Shown: piece after piece, positions 55,315 through 63,806 of the stretch
How the letters are laid out: each line of letters begins with the position of its first letter
Numbering within the stretch: the first letter of the stretch is position 1
Source of the DNA: Porphyromonas macacae DSM 20710 = JCM 13914
Lineage (GTDB): Bacteria > Bacteroidota > Bacteroidia > Bacteroidales > Porphyromonadaceae
Assembly: GCF_000379945.1 (NCBI RefSeq)
Contig: NZ_KB904147.1
Span: 47,303 to 111,302, forward strand
Length of the DNA: 64,000 bases
Reading direction: 5' to 3'
Notes under the pieces: generated by a model
Database searches by the model: none
What the model was told of the DNA's origin: nothing
What the model saw: the letters and a program-made list of their open reading frames with translations, nothing else
Made by a program: the position numbers and the translations under genes

Positions 55315-56283
55315 CTATATATTTATTCCCAAATAAATAAAATACCCGATGAAAAACATAAATAACAAAGCCCCTTCAATTCTCTTAATTGTTCTCATAC
55401 CGAAAAAGGCCGTAAATATATACAATAGAAACCCGGAAAAAATCATGGTTGAAAGGTCTATTATTGTAATGCCCTGTGCACTTATCGGACGTATGATTCC
55501 GGTAAGCCCCAAGACGAAAAACACATTAAACAAACATGACCCGACAACATTTCCTATAGCCATATCCACATGCCCTTTTCGAGCAGCTACAATGCTTGTG
55601 GCAAGTTCCGGCAAAGATGTTCCTCCGGCAACCAGCGTCAAGGCAATAAAAGCCTCACTCACACCAAAAGAACGAGCAAGGTTGGAAACAGAATCTACAA
55701 ACAGGTTACCGCCGAAAATCAGAGCGGCCAATCCCCCAATAATGAAGAGTAAAGCGAGCCATAGAGGATGATTTTTAGTAGGTGGTACATCCGATTCAGC
55801 CTGATGTTTCCGGGCAATTGTAAGAATATAAGACATAAACACCAAAAAGAAGCAGAACAGAGCCATACTGTCTGTACGTGAAATCACGTTGATCGAACTC
55901 GTTTCAGGATCGAAAATATGATCCAGAGACATAATGCCCAAAAGAACGAATCCCAACAACATCAAAGGGATTTCATTGCGCAATGTGGTACGAGAAACAA
56001 CCAAAGGTTTAATCAATGCAGTTATACCGAGTATAGCCAAAATGTTAAAAATATTACTGCCCACAACATTTCCCACGGCAATATCCGCATTACCTTTTAT
56101 CGCAGACGTAAAACTGACAACGAACTCCGGCATCGAAGTTCCGAATGCAACCACGGTAAGCCCTACGGCCAAAGAGGAAAGTCCCAGTTTATATGAAATA
56201 AAGGCAGCACCATCGGTCAAATAGTTTGCACCCCCTAAAATCAATATGACTCCTATAACAAAAAAGAGTAAATCAAGTATCAT
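55315..56283 (-). CDS. Calcium/sodium antiporter (CaxA/YrbG family)
   Basis: The 322-residue integral membrane exchanger has about ten hydrophobic segments. The two inverted alpha-repeats are clear: VAFGTSMPEFVVSFTSAIKG with IAVGNVVGSNIFNIL, and VAGGTSLPELATSIVAARKG with MAIGNVVGSCLFNVFFV. These glutamate/asparagine motifs bind Na+ and Ca2+. Directly downstream lies the Rel/Spo gene (48 bp). Confidence 0.94.
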   Translation of the reverse strand: MILDLLFFVIGVILILGGANYLTDGAAFISYKLGLSSLAVGLTVVAFGTSMPEFVVSFTSAIKGNADIAVGNVVGSNIFNILAILGITALIKPLVVSRTTLRNEIPLMLLGFVLLGIMSLDHIFDPETSSINVISRTDSMALFCFFLVFMSYILTIARKHQAESDVPPTKNHPLWLALLFIIGGLAALIFGGNLFVDSVSNLARSFGVSEAFIALTLVAGGTSLPELATSIVAARKGHVDMAIGNVVGSCLFNVFFVLGLTGIIRPISAQGITIIDLSTMIFSGFLLYIFTAFFGMRTIKRIEGALLFMFFIGYFIYLGINI

Positions 56284-56407
56284 AAATTCTTTTGATTATT
56301 CTGATGTATATAATATACAAAGATGATGATTTTTTCAGAGTTTCCGTACTATTGCTTTCTTTCCGGGCACTCTTGAAATCAATACAAACACGACTTTGTT
56401 AAAAATA

Positions 56408-56446
56408 AAAACTGCTGTCACTCCCCAAAGAAGTGATAGCAGTTTT
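56408..56446 (-). terminator. Terminator after the ABC exporter genes
   Basis: AAACTGCTGTCACT and AGTGATAGCAGTTTT pair with one mismatch in the middle. On the minus strand the stem is followed by TTTTATTTTTAAC. It lies 25 bases after the permease stop codon. Confidence 0.75.
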
Positions 56447-56470
56447 ATCGTTTGCTCTAATAATATCGGA

Positions 56471-57799
56471 TTATTTATAATTTATCCACCTCCACATTTC
56501 TTTCAGATTGGGTTTCTTTCCATACATCAATACACCTACACGGTAAATTTTGGCAGCAAACCATGTAACACCGATAAACGTTCCGAACAACAGAGCGATA
56601 CTTAATATTTCCTGCCAGAGGGGTACGTCGTATGGCAATCGTACCATCATGACGATAGGTGACGTAAACGGAATCATCGAGCACCAAAAAGCCAGACCGC
56701 CTTCAGGGTTTTTCAAACTGGCAAAACCCGCCATATAGCTGAAGAGAATCAAAAGCGTTACCGGCAACATAAGTTGATTGGTATCTTCATCACTGGACAC
56801 TGCGGAACCGATTGCCGCAAAAATAGCAGAATAAAGAAGAAAACCGCCAATAAAAAAGATGATGAACAAAACAGCTATCTCCACAAAATTAATACTGCCT
56901 AACATACTCATGATATCCTGCATACTGCTAAAATCATCGGCAGAAAAATTTCCGGCATATCCGGTAATCTGAGAAGACTGTAACTGACGAATGGTTTCGG
57001 CATCATAAAGATTGCCCAAAAGGAAAAATTGGGCACCCATGGTCAATATCCATATCAGGACAATCCAAATGAATATCTGCGTAATACCCACTAAGCCAAT
57101 ACCGAAAATCTTGCCCATCATGAGATCGAAAGGTTTTACCGAAGAGACCATCACCTCCATGATGCGGCTTTTTTTCTCTTCCAGAACTCCCTGCATAACC
57201 ATACCGCCATACATCAAAATAAACAAATAGCTAAGTATAGTCAGAGCTCCGCTTATAATGCTGGCAAACTGCCCCGAGGTTTTATTTTCGGCACCGCCTT
57301 CACTCCATTTATAACTTGCTACATTGATGTCTATCTTACTGTCCAGAATCATTTCTTTTAGTCCCGGCATATTGAAAGACTCTATCTTCTTATCCGAAAG
57401 ATATTTTGAAAGCGTGCTGTTGATATAGCTTTCCAGGCCCGAAGGCAGTTGTTTGAACGAAAAGAGACTTATTGCCTGAGGATCTTCGAGCAAATCCTGC
57501 CTTATCTCCAATACAGCACTGACATTCTCTCCCAAACCGTCTTTTTTATATTCATCCAATGTCTTTGTCGCAGCATTGAATGTATAGTCTTCCTGCCCCT
57601 TATTCAGCAGAGATAAATACTCTCCGGTCTTATCTATCACCACGACATTTTGTTTATCCGATCCGAAGGATGCCAAAAATATCGGCAAAAACATAAGTAA
57701 AACTAAAAAAATCGGAGCCAGTATCGTAGTTAAAATAAATGTCTTTTTCCTTACGCGAACCATATATTCGCGTTCCATTACAATTCCTATTTTACTCAT
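56471..57799 (-). CDS. ABC-2 type exporter permease (NatB-like)
   Basis: The 442-residue membrane protein has one N-terminal transmembrane helix (FILTTILAPIFLVLLMFLPI), a large external domain of about 140 residues, then about five helices (for example ASIISGALTILSYLFILMYG, VMMVRLPYDVPLWQEILSIA). This is the NatB/ABC-2 layout. It overlaps the ATPase gene by four bases. NatB in Bacillus extrudes sodium; for this copy substrate is not determined. Confidence 0.88.
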   Translation of the reverse strand: MSKIGIVMEREYMVRVRKKTFILTTILAPIFLVLLMFLPIFLASFGSDKQNVVVIDKTGEYLSLLNKGQEDYTFNAATKTLDEYKKDGLGENVSAVLEIRQDLLEDPQAISLFSFKQLPSGLESYINSTLSKYLSDKKIESFNMPGLKEMILDSKIDINVASYKWSEGGAENKTSGQFASIISGALTILSYLFILMYGGMVMQGVLEEKKSRIMEVMVSSVKPFDLMMGKIFGIGLVGITQIFIWIVLIWILTMGAQFFLLGNLYDAETIRQLQSSQITGYAGNFSADDFSSMQDIMSMLGSINFVEIAVLFIIFFIGGFLLYSAIFAAIGSAVSSDEDTNQLMLPVTLLILFSYMAGFASLKNPEGGLAFWCSMIPFTSPIVMMVRLPYDVPLWQEILSIALLFGTFIGVTWFAAKIYRVGVLMYGKKPNLKEMWRWINYK

Positions 57800-58710
57800 G
57801 ATTCAGCTGTAGTTTGAACGTTTTTAATAAAAATGTCATGCATGCTGGGCATCTCTTCGTTAAATGACACAACGGAAACATGTGCCGGCAAGGTTTGTAA
57901 GAGCTCCCGGTTCGTTTGCCCCTCTTCCTTTTGCATCCTCATCATACCGTAAGAACCTCTGAAAGTACAGTCGCATGCTTTCAGAGAAACAAGTTCCTCC
58001 TCTGTAAGCTGTCCTTCATAAGCCAGTTTTACATAACCGGTTCGATACTCTTTGCGTACTGCCATCACATTACCGCTCAGTACTACTTTAGATTTATCAA
58101 TCAAGGCAAAATCATCGCAAACCTCTTCCACAGACTGCATGTTGTGTGTAGAAAAAATTACGGTATGCCCTTGATCTTTGAGTTGTAGAATTTCCTTCTT
58201 CAACAGATCCGCATTAACCGGGTCAAAGCCACTGAACGGCTCATCGAAGATAAGCAGTTCCGGTTCATGGATAACCGTACAAACAAACTGCACCTTTTGT
58301 TGCATTCCTTTGCTCAGTTCTTCCACTTTTTTATTCCACCACGGCATGATATCAAACTTCTCAAACCATTTTTCCAAGCGTCTTTTGGCTTCTTTAGCTT
58401 CTACCCCTTTCAGTCTGGCCAGATAAATGGCCTGTTCTCCCACCTTCATCTTGCGGTAGAGTCCCCGTTCTTCAGGCAGATAACCGATGCGCATAATATC
58501 ATCTTTGGTCATCGGCCTGCCATCGAAAAACACTTCCCCCTCATCGGGTCCCGTAATCCGGTTAATAATTCTGATTAAAGAGGTTTTACCGGCACCGTTA
58601 GGCCCTAACAAGCCGAACACTCTACCCTTTTCAATATCCAAACTAACACCATCAAGGGCGGTATGCCTGGCATATCTTTTGGTTACATTTTTTATTTCTA
58701 AAAAAGACAT
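57796..58710 (-). CDS. ABC transporter ATP-binding protein (NatA-like)
   Basis: The 304-residue ATPase shows Walker A FGLLGPNGAGKTSLIRI, Q-loop region GYLPEERGLYRKM, signature VEELSKGMQQKVQFVC and Walker B ELLIFDEPFSGFDPVN, followed by the switch His (STHN). It has a C-terminal extension of about 80 residues typical of the NatA group. It is first in a two-gene operon with the permease. Five bases separate it from the upstream HsdR-N-like gene. Confidence 0.95.
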   Translation of the reverse strand: MSFLEIKNVTKRYARHTALDGVSLDIEKGRVFGLLGPNGAGKTSLIRIINRITGPDEGEVFFDGRPMTKDDIMRIGYLPEERGLYRKMKVGEQAIYLARLKGVEAKEAKRRLEKWFEKFDIMPWWNKKVEELSKGMQQKVQFVCTVIHEPELLIFDEPFSGFDPVNADLLKKEILQLKDQGHTVIFSTHNMQSVEEVCDDFALIDKSKVVLSGNVMAVRKEYRTGYVKLAYEGQLTEEELVSLKACDCTFRGSYGMMRMQKEEGQTNRELLQTLPAHVSVVSFNEEMPSMHDIFIKNVQTTAES

Positions 58711-58714
58711 AAAA

Positions 58715-59182
58715 CTATTGTTGTTTATATTCTAATAATTCCTGATAGGTAGGGATATGATTTAAGGCTGCATAACCTTTACGGTCATAGTCTATGGAAT
58801 AAGCCAGATGTTCAAGACCATTACTCAAAAAGAGAAAAGGAACCTTAAGCACCATATTATACCTCATGATCTGCCTGACCGTCTTTTCGGAAATCGTTAC
58901 CGTCGGAGCTTTATATTCAATCAAAGCCATCGGTTTCAGTGTATTATCGTAAACCAGGCTGTCACATCTCTTTACGGTATTTCCCAATTTAATCTGCAGC
59001 TCATTGGCTATCAATTTCCGAGGATACTGGAGATGGTCTACCAAATAATGCACAAAATGTTGCCTGACCCATTCTTCGGGGGTAAGCCTGTAGTAATTCT
59101 CACGCAAAAAGTCATAGATAAAAACCTTATCGGACCGTCTGCGCACTCTTACTTCAAAATCGGGCAGGTTCAATGAAAACAT
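58715..59182 (-). CDS. HsdR N-terminal-domain (type I restriction-like nuclease fold) protein
   Basis: From ATG 59182 (MFSLNLPDFEVRVRRRSDKV) the protein has 155 residues and is a stand-alone HSDR_N domain. The nuclease core appears as RCDSLVYDNTLKPMALIEYK (D-ExK). No helicase domain or methylase is nearby, so it is not a restriction system. In Bacteroidota this gene is commonly next to holA, as here (on the other side of amn). Function is unknown; a DNA-binding or nuclease role is an inference. Confidence 0.82.
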   Translation of the reverse strand: MFSLNLPDFEVRVRRRSDKVFIYDFLRENYYRLTPEEWVRQHFVHYLVDHLQYPRKLIANELQIKLGNTVKRCDSLVYDNTLKPMALIEYKAPTVTISEKTVRQIMRYNMVLKVPFLFLSNGLEHLAYSIDYDRKGYAALNHIPTYQELLEYKQQ

Positions 59183-59184
59183 CC

Positions 59185-59220
59185 TATATTTGTAAGGTAT
59201 GCAATTTTGACACAAATATA
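59185..59220. promoter_or_regulatory. Interleaved divergent promoters for the HsdR-N-like gene and amn
   Basis: TATATTTG on the plus strand (59185-59192) would drive amn, whose start is 59230. TATATTTG on the minus strand (59220-59213) would drive the HsdR-N-like gene, whose start is 59182. Both match the -7 consensus exactly. Each box lies inside the other's transcribed region, so polymerases would collide. -33 elements are not clear. Confidence 0.6.
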
Positions 59221-59229
59221 ATACTTTCG

Positions 59230-60006
59230 ATGAGGACTAAAAGAGAGATTGTAAACAACTGGTTACCAAGATATACCAATCGCACTTTGGACGAGTTCAC
59301 CCCCTACATTCTATTAACCAATTTCAATCATTACTTGGAATCGTTTTCCAACAAATACAAAGCTCCCATTATTCATGCGAGTTCCGGTATGCAATCGGTA
59401 ATAGCCGAAGGTATAACGGTCATTAACTTCGGAATGGGAAGTCCGAATGCCGCTACCATCATGGATCTTCTTTCGGCAATCACCCCGAAAGCGGTTCTTT
59501 TTTTAGGCAAATGCGGGGGTATCAAAACACGCTTGAAAGTCGGCGACTTCCTGTTGCCCATTGCAGCTATCCGGGGGGAAGGTACGAGCAATGACTATTT
59601 GGGTTCGGAAATTCCCTCTCTACCGGCTTTCAGTCTGATGCGTGCCATATCCAGCTCTATCCATGAAAGAGGTCATGATTATTGGACTGGCACGGTCTAT
59701 ACAACCAATCGCAGAGTCTGGGAACACGACGAGGAATTCAAAAAATATCTGATTACCACACACGCTTCAGGTATCGACATGGAAACAGCCACTCTGCTTA
59801 CGGTAGGCTATGCAAACAAAATACCGACCGGTGCCCTGCTAATGGTTTCGGATATGCCCATGTCTCCGAACGGGGTAAAGACGGGGCATAGCGATTCGCA
59901 AGTAACTTCTCTGTACGCAGAAGAACATCTTCAATTAGGCATCGACGCCTTAAGTATGATCAGAGATAACAGGAGCACCGTTCGTTACATCAAATTCACC
60001 TGGTAA
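59230..60006 (+). CDS. amn: AMP nucleosidase
   Basis: Cleaves AMP to adenine and ribose-5-phosphate in purine salvage. From ATG 59230 (MRTKREIVNNWLPRYTN) it has 258 residues, the short form lacking the N-terminal regulatory domain of E. coli Amn. Motifs are MGSPNAATIMDLLSAI, FLGKCGGIKTRLKVGDFLLP, RGEGTSNDYLG and GIDMETATLLTVGYANKI, the nucleoside phosphorylase-type fold. It precedes holA by 10 bp. Confidence 0.92.
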   Translation: MRTKREIVNNWLPRYTNRTLDEFTPYILLTNFNHYLESFSNKYKAPIIHASSGMQSVIAEGITVINFGMGSPNAATIMDLLSAITPKAVLFLGKCGGIKTRLKVGDFLLPIAAIRGEGTSNDYLGSEIPSLPAFSLMRAISSSIHERGHDYWTGTVYTTNRRVWEHDEEFKKYLITTHASGIDMETATLLTVGYANKIPTGALLMVSDMPMSPNGVKTGHSDSQVTSLYAEEHLQLGIDALSMIRDNRSTVRYIKFTW

Positions 60007-60016
60007 AAACCGATCT

Positions 60017-61024
60017 ATGCCTAACGCTAATTACGACCAACTAATCAAAGCCATCAAGCAGAAAAAGACCGGGAAAATCGTCTTACTGATGGGGGATGAA
60101 CCGTACTATATAGATAAGCTGACGGGACTTTTTGAGCAATTCATCATTCCATCGGATCTTCGGGATTTCAACCAAACGGTAATTTACGGCAATGATTTGG
60201 AGCTGCAGCAGCTTATCTCTGAGGCTATGCGCTTTCCCATGATGGCAGAAGCCATATTGGTCGTTGTACGTGAAGCACAAATGTTCAAAGACTTCGACCT
60301 CTTTGCTCCGTATATCGACCAAATACCCGATTCTTCGGTCGTATTGCTCAGTTATAAAGGCAAGTTAAACAAACGAAGTAAAATTTACAAAGCGATCCGG
60401 GAGCAGGGTCTTATCTTCGAATCCGATAAAGTATCGGATTATAAAGTACCTGACCTGATCAATTCCATTGCCCAAAACAAGAAGATGATGATCGACCCTC
60501 GAGCCGCAGCTTTACTGGCCGACTTTTTGGGAAATGATCTGGAGCGTATAGATTCCGAACTGGATAAGCTCTCAATCACTCTTCCCGCCAATGACAGGGT
60601 TATCACTTCCGATACCATACAACGCTATATAGGCATCAGCAAAGAATATAACAACTTCGAACTTCTGAGGGCTGTAGTTCAGCGAAACTCTCCCCGGGCA
60701 TTTCAAATAGCGTTTCACTTTGCTCGAAACGAAAAGTCAAACCCCATACAACCCACACTTTCAGTACTGTTCAATTTCTTTTCCAACCTGATAACGCTCT
60801 ACTATTTACCGCAGGTAAACGAACAGAACGTTATGCAGAAACTTGAACTTAAAGGTACATTCCAGGCAAGAGATTATTTGACGGCATTCAAAGGATACAA
60901 AGCCATCCAGGTATACAATATCTTACACCAAATACGCCTAACGGATGCGGCATCGAAAGGTGTCGACTCCAACAGTTCATCCGGTGAATTACTAAAAGAA
61001 TTGCTCTGCTACATTCTGTCTTAA
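60017..61024 (+). CDS. holA: DNA polymerase III subunit delta
   Basis: Clamp-loader subunit that opens the sliding clamp. The 335-residue protein shows the delta-subunit outline: IVLLMGDEPYYIDKLTGLFE at the N-terminus, AILVVVREAQMFKDFD, SVVLLSYKGKLNKRSKIY, LADFLGNDLERIDSELDKL and the C-terminal helical collar. It lies 10 bp after amn, so probably one transcript. Identity is good because of the delta-type N-terminal motif and the normal length. Confidence 0.92.
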   Translation: MPNANYDQLIKAIKQKKTGKIVLLMGDEPYYIDKLTGLFEQFIIPSDLRDFNQTVIYGNDLELQQLISEAMRFPMMAEAILVVVREAQMFKDFDLFAPYIDQIPDSSVVLLSYKGKLNKRSKIYKAIREQGLIFESDKVSDYKVPDLINSIAQNKKMMIDPRAAALLADFLGNDLERIDSELDKLSITLPANDRVITSDTIQRYIGISKEYNNFELLRAVVQRNSPRAFQIAFHFARNEKSNPIQPTLSVLFNFFSNLITLYYLPQVNEQNVMQKLELKGTFQARDYLTAFKGYKAIQVYNILHQIRLTDAASKGVDSNSSSGELLKELLCYILS

Positions 61025-61081
61025 TCATGATCTTTTAGAAATAAATCGGAGCTTCTTTATCTTTTCTTCGACAAAATATTG

Positions 61082-61114
61082 CGTACAAAACATCCATAAC
61101 AGACATTTTGTACG
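61082..61114. promoter_or_regulatory. Perfect inverted repeat between holA and the DUF3108 gene
   Basis: CGTACAAAA (61082-61090) and TTTTGTACG (61106-61114) are perfect arms separated by 15 bases. There is no adjacent T-run. It may be an operator for the DUF3108 gene 39 bases on, or an end signal of holA. In the same gap, TATTATTG (61137-61144) is one mismatch from the -7 consensus. Confidence 0.4.
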
Positions 61115-61152
61115 AATAATCATTTATAATTGTTTATTATTGCAAGATAAAA

Positions 61153-62028
61153 ATGCTATCATTTATGAAACAGTATATAAGAAAGGATTATTTATATAAC
61201 CGATGCTACATTAAGGTGACACATAAGTTATTTATCATAACCGTATCTCTATTTACCTTAATCATACTCAACCTTAACAATGGTTTCGCTCAAATAAAGT
61301 TAGACCGAAAGTTTATCAACAATAAGGAAGAAATCACCTATTCGACTTATTTCAAATGGGGAATTCTTAAACCCAGAGCCGGGAATGCATCCATGACTCT
61401 GCAGCCGCATCAAAAAGGATACAGAGCTCAAATAAAGTTTGCAACTTCCTCCTTTTTCGATAACTTTTATAAGATGAGAGATACCATCGACTGTCATTAT
61501 GATCAAGAACTGAAGTTATACAAAGCCTCGAAGCGTGCCAATGACGATAACGTAATGCGTATCGATGATTACACCTTCAATTATGCGGGAAACAAAACGA
61601 TTGCACGCTTCAGACGATATAAAAACGGAGAATTAACTGCAGACAGTATTATCAACAGCCCGGGAGGCATGGATATGGTAGCGCTGGTAATGGATGCAAG
61701 AAATATCGATTGGGAAAATGCAAAAATCGGCACTGCTTTCGATTACAACATCTTTTCCGGTCCCTCGATCGTACCGGTTTCACTGCGATTGGAAGCGCAC
61801 GAAATCATCGAAATAAAGAAACAGAAATATAAAAGCTATCGCATAGCCATTTATGTAAAAGACTCTGCTTTTGAAAGCGGAGGAGAAAAAGCAGATACCT
61901 ATGTGTGGTTCTCTGCCGATAAAAACAAAATTCTGCTACAAGGCTCCATGGAGCTAAAGGTGGGTTATGCAAAGATCAATATCAATCAGATCAGAAGCCA
62001 TCAATATCCTTTGGAATGTAAACTTTGA
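61153..62028 (+). CDS. DUF3108 family exported protein
   Basis: The 291-residue protein has a hydrophobic export signal at residues about 26-46 (LFIITVSLFTLIILNLNNGF) preceded by an unusually long basic N-terminus; the ATG at 61165 may be the true start. The mature part is mostly beta strands (EITYSTYFKWGILKPRAGNA, VWFSADKNKILLQGSMELKV), fitting the DUF3108 fold of periplasmic or lipid-binding proteins. No catalytic motif. Function unknown. A terminator shared with the convergent epimerase gene follows. Confidence 0.8.
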   Translation: MLSFMKQYIRKDYLYNRCYIKVTHKLFIITVSLFTLIILNLNNGFAQIKLDRKFINNKEEITYSTYFKWGILKPRAGNASMTLQPHQKGYRAQIKFATSSFFDNFYKMRDTIDCHYDQELKLYKASKRANDDNVMRIDDYTFNYAGNKTIARFRRYKNGELTADSIINSPGGMDMVALVMDARNIDWENAKIGTAFDYNIFSGPSIVPVSLRLEAHEIIEIKKQKYKSYRIAIYVKDSAFESGGEKADTYVWFSADKNKILLQGSMELKVGYAKININQIRSHQYPLECKL

Positions 62029-62071
62029 TACGTTTACGTTTATTACCACATATTTAACAATAACCATGAAA

Positions 62072-62113
62072 AGAGTTCCAAGGCTTTCTTCATGATGAAG
62101 ACCTTAGAACTCT
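62072..62113. terminator. Bidirectional terminator between the DUF3108 and epimerase genes
   Basis: AGAGTTCCAAGG and CCTTAGAACTCT form a long stem with one mismatch. It continues toward the loop as TCTTCAT-G-ATGAAGA. T-rich flanks follow on both strands (CTTTATT on plus, TTCATGGTTATT on minus). Its position between convergent genes supports the call. Confidence 0.8.
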
Positions 62114-62138
62114 CTTTATTTGGATACTTAAAAACCGT

Positions 62139-63095
62139 TTATTTACCGAAACGTTCTTTGAGTACTTTAAGCATATCCTGTGTCATGGAATCCAGATCGT
62201 ATTCCGGCTTCCAATCCCATTCTCTCCTTGCACAGGAATCATCCAGCGAATTAGGCCAGGACTCGGCGATACCCTGCCTCAGAGGATCTACATCATAAGT
62301 CATCTCGAATTCAGGAATGTACTTTTTAATGACAGCAGCTATTTGAGAAGGCTCGAAACTCATCGAAGCGATATTGAACGAGTTTCGGTGAACCAATCTG
62401 GAAGGATCGGCCTCCATCAAATCCATAGCAGCACGCAAAGCATCCGGCATATACATCATATCCATATAAGTACCGGCCTTAATCGGGCAAACAAATTTCT
62501 TATCGCGCACAGCACTGTAATATATATCTACGGCATAGTCCGTCGTTCCACCACCCGGAGGAGCAACATTGGATATCAGGCCGGGAAATCTCACGGACCG
62601 GGTGTCTACACCGAATCTTTTGAAGTAATAGTCACTGAGCAGTTCACCGCTGACTTTAGTAACGCCGTACATGGTTTTCGGTCGCTGTAAGGTATCTTGA
62701 GGCGTTTTATCTTTCGGTGTATCATCACCGAATGCACCGATGGAACTGGGAGTAAAGACTGCGCAATTAAGTTCGCGTGCCACTTCCAGCGTGTTAAACA
62801 ATCCCCCCAGACCTATTTTCCAAGCCAACTGAGGTTTAGCCTCTGCCACAGCACTTAAAAGAGCTGCCAGATTGTAAATGGTATCTACCTTGTACTTCTT
62901 GACTACATCAGCTATTTGCTGTGAGTTGGTAATATCGACTACTTCGGCAGGACCGCTTTCCAGCAGTTCTCCTTTTGGCTCGGCACCGGGTATATAACCC
63001 GCAATAACAGAACCATCGGCATAGCGTTTACGCAGCGCCATGGTCAATTCCGAACCGATCTGTCCGGTAGAACCGATAATCAGAATATTTTTCAT
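62139..63095 (-). CDS. NAD-dependent epimerase-type L-threonine 3-dehydrogenase
   Basis: The 318-residue short-chain (extended SDR) protein starts at ATG 63095. NAD-binding IIGSTGQIGSELTMAL and active-site YGVTKVSGELL are clear. VRFPGLISNVAPPGGGTTDY and the tail ESWPNSLDDSCARREWDWKP match the threonine dehydrogenase subgroup, which oxidises L-threonine to 2-amino-3-ketobutyrate. The usual partner, a 2-amino-3-ketobutyrate CoA ligase gene, is not in this window. An upstream open stretch to 63281 is not credible coding. Confidence 0.85.
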   Translation of the reverse strand: MKNILIIGSTGQIGSELTMALRKRYADGSVIAGYIPGAEPKGELLESGPAEVVDITNSQQIADVVKKYKVDTIYNLAALLSAVAEAKPQLAWKIGLGGLFNTLEVARELNCAVFTPSSIGAFGDDTPKDKTPQDTLQRPKTMYGVTKVSGELLSDYYFKRFGVDTRSVRFPGLISNVAPPGGGTTDYAVDIYYSAVRDKKFVCPIKAGTYMDMMYMPDALRAAMDLMEADPSRLVHRNSFNIASMSFEPSQIAAVIKKYIPEFEMTYDVDPLRQGIAESWPNSLDDSCARREWDWKPEYDLDSMTQDMLKVLKERFGK

Positions 63096-63416
63096 TGATA
63101 TATTGAGTGTTAAAACGTGATTAAGCTCTGAATACGGTATTCGTCTTAAGGCGTTACAAATGTATGGATATTTAAGAAATAGCAAAACATATTTCCGAAC
63201 AAAAATTATTATCGATCGGCTTTTACGGTTTGTTACCCCCGAAGAGGAGCTATCCCGAATCGCTTCCGGGTCGTACTGCAAAATGAATGCCTTAAAGAGA
63301 AGGCATTCGACCGGTGTAAACCCAAAGCCGTCTTAAAACAAAAAGTGTGTCAACCTGAAATGTTTTTTAGAAAAACAGTGTAAATTTAATCGCAAACTTA
63401 ACCGCCCCGAGTGTCA

Positions 63417-63449
63417 ACTTTTTTCAGTACACGTCATACTGAAAAAAGT
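63417..63449. repeat. Perfect hairpin abutting dispersed repeat copy B
   Basis: ACTTTTTTCAGTA (63417-63429) and TACTGAAAAAAGT (63437-63449) are perfect 13-bp inverted arms with a seven-base loop. The right arm touches the first base of repeat copy B. The flanking 63096-63416 stretch holds nothing I recognise apart from AAGTGTGTCAAC near 63344. Confidence 0.5.
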
Positions 63450-63553
63450 CTGCCTGATGGTTGAAAATTCTTCAGGCAAAGAATAAAAATCCAAGTTAAC
63501 TTCGTTGAAAATCCATTGCGCTAAGAATTTTTATCCATCAGGCAGAGAATTTT
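63450..63553 (-). repeat. Dispersed non-coding repeat, copy B
   Basis: The terminal inverted pair CTGCCTGATGG (63450-63460) and CCATCAGGCAG (63535-63545) bounds 96 bp. Read on the minus strand it aligns with 18769-18853 over its whole length, including the internal TTCTTTGCCTGA unit and the AACTTGGATTTTT core. The homology continues outward through AAAATTCT. The nearby 63552-63749 open frame has no family features. Confidence 0.65.
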
Positions 63554-63726
63554 GACTCTTTCCTCAAGCCTTAAATTTCGACCGCAAGAAACCTCGCAAG
63601 TAACTGATTGTAAGATATTTATAAAACAGTCAATAAGAAGAAAAAACAAAACAACTCTCTGGGAAGGCCGTTTCATCTTTTCTTCTTTCAATTCAATAAA
63701 ACGAATGGGGAAGGTTTTGCAATTAT

Positions 63727-63748
63727 TGCTGTCCGCTAAAAATTTTTG
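63727..63748. mobile_element. Possible right end of an insertion sequence
   Basis: ATTGCTGTCCGCTAAAAATT begins at 63725. The 'CTGTCCG.TAAAA' style resembles terminal repeats of IS4-type elements in Bacteroidota, as I remember them. It lies 60 bases beyond the stop of the truncated transposase-like frame. The matching left end would be outside the window, so this cannot be confirmed here. Confidence 0.3.
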
Positions 63749-63806
63749 AAAGCAGAAAAAAGTCTTGCTCCCCCGTCAAACCGTTTCCATTAGAGTTATT
63801 TTCGTT

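Noticed and set aside
58715..59182. HsdR-N-like protein as part of a restriction-modification or other defence system
   Set aside because: It lacks the helicase part, there is no methylase or specificity gene nearby, and the amn/holA setting is one of core genes.
63096..63281. N-terminal extension of the epimerase gene by 62 codons
   Set aside because: The Rossmann fold begins at the ATG at 63095; the upstream stretch is unlike any epimerase and lies in the promoter region.
63552..63749. 65-codon plus-strand frame near the right edge
   Set aside because: No recognisable features; it begins next to repeat copy B and ends inside the presumed IS end.
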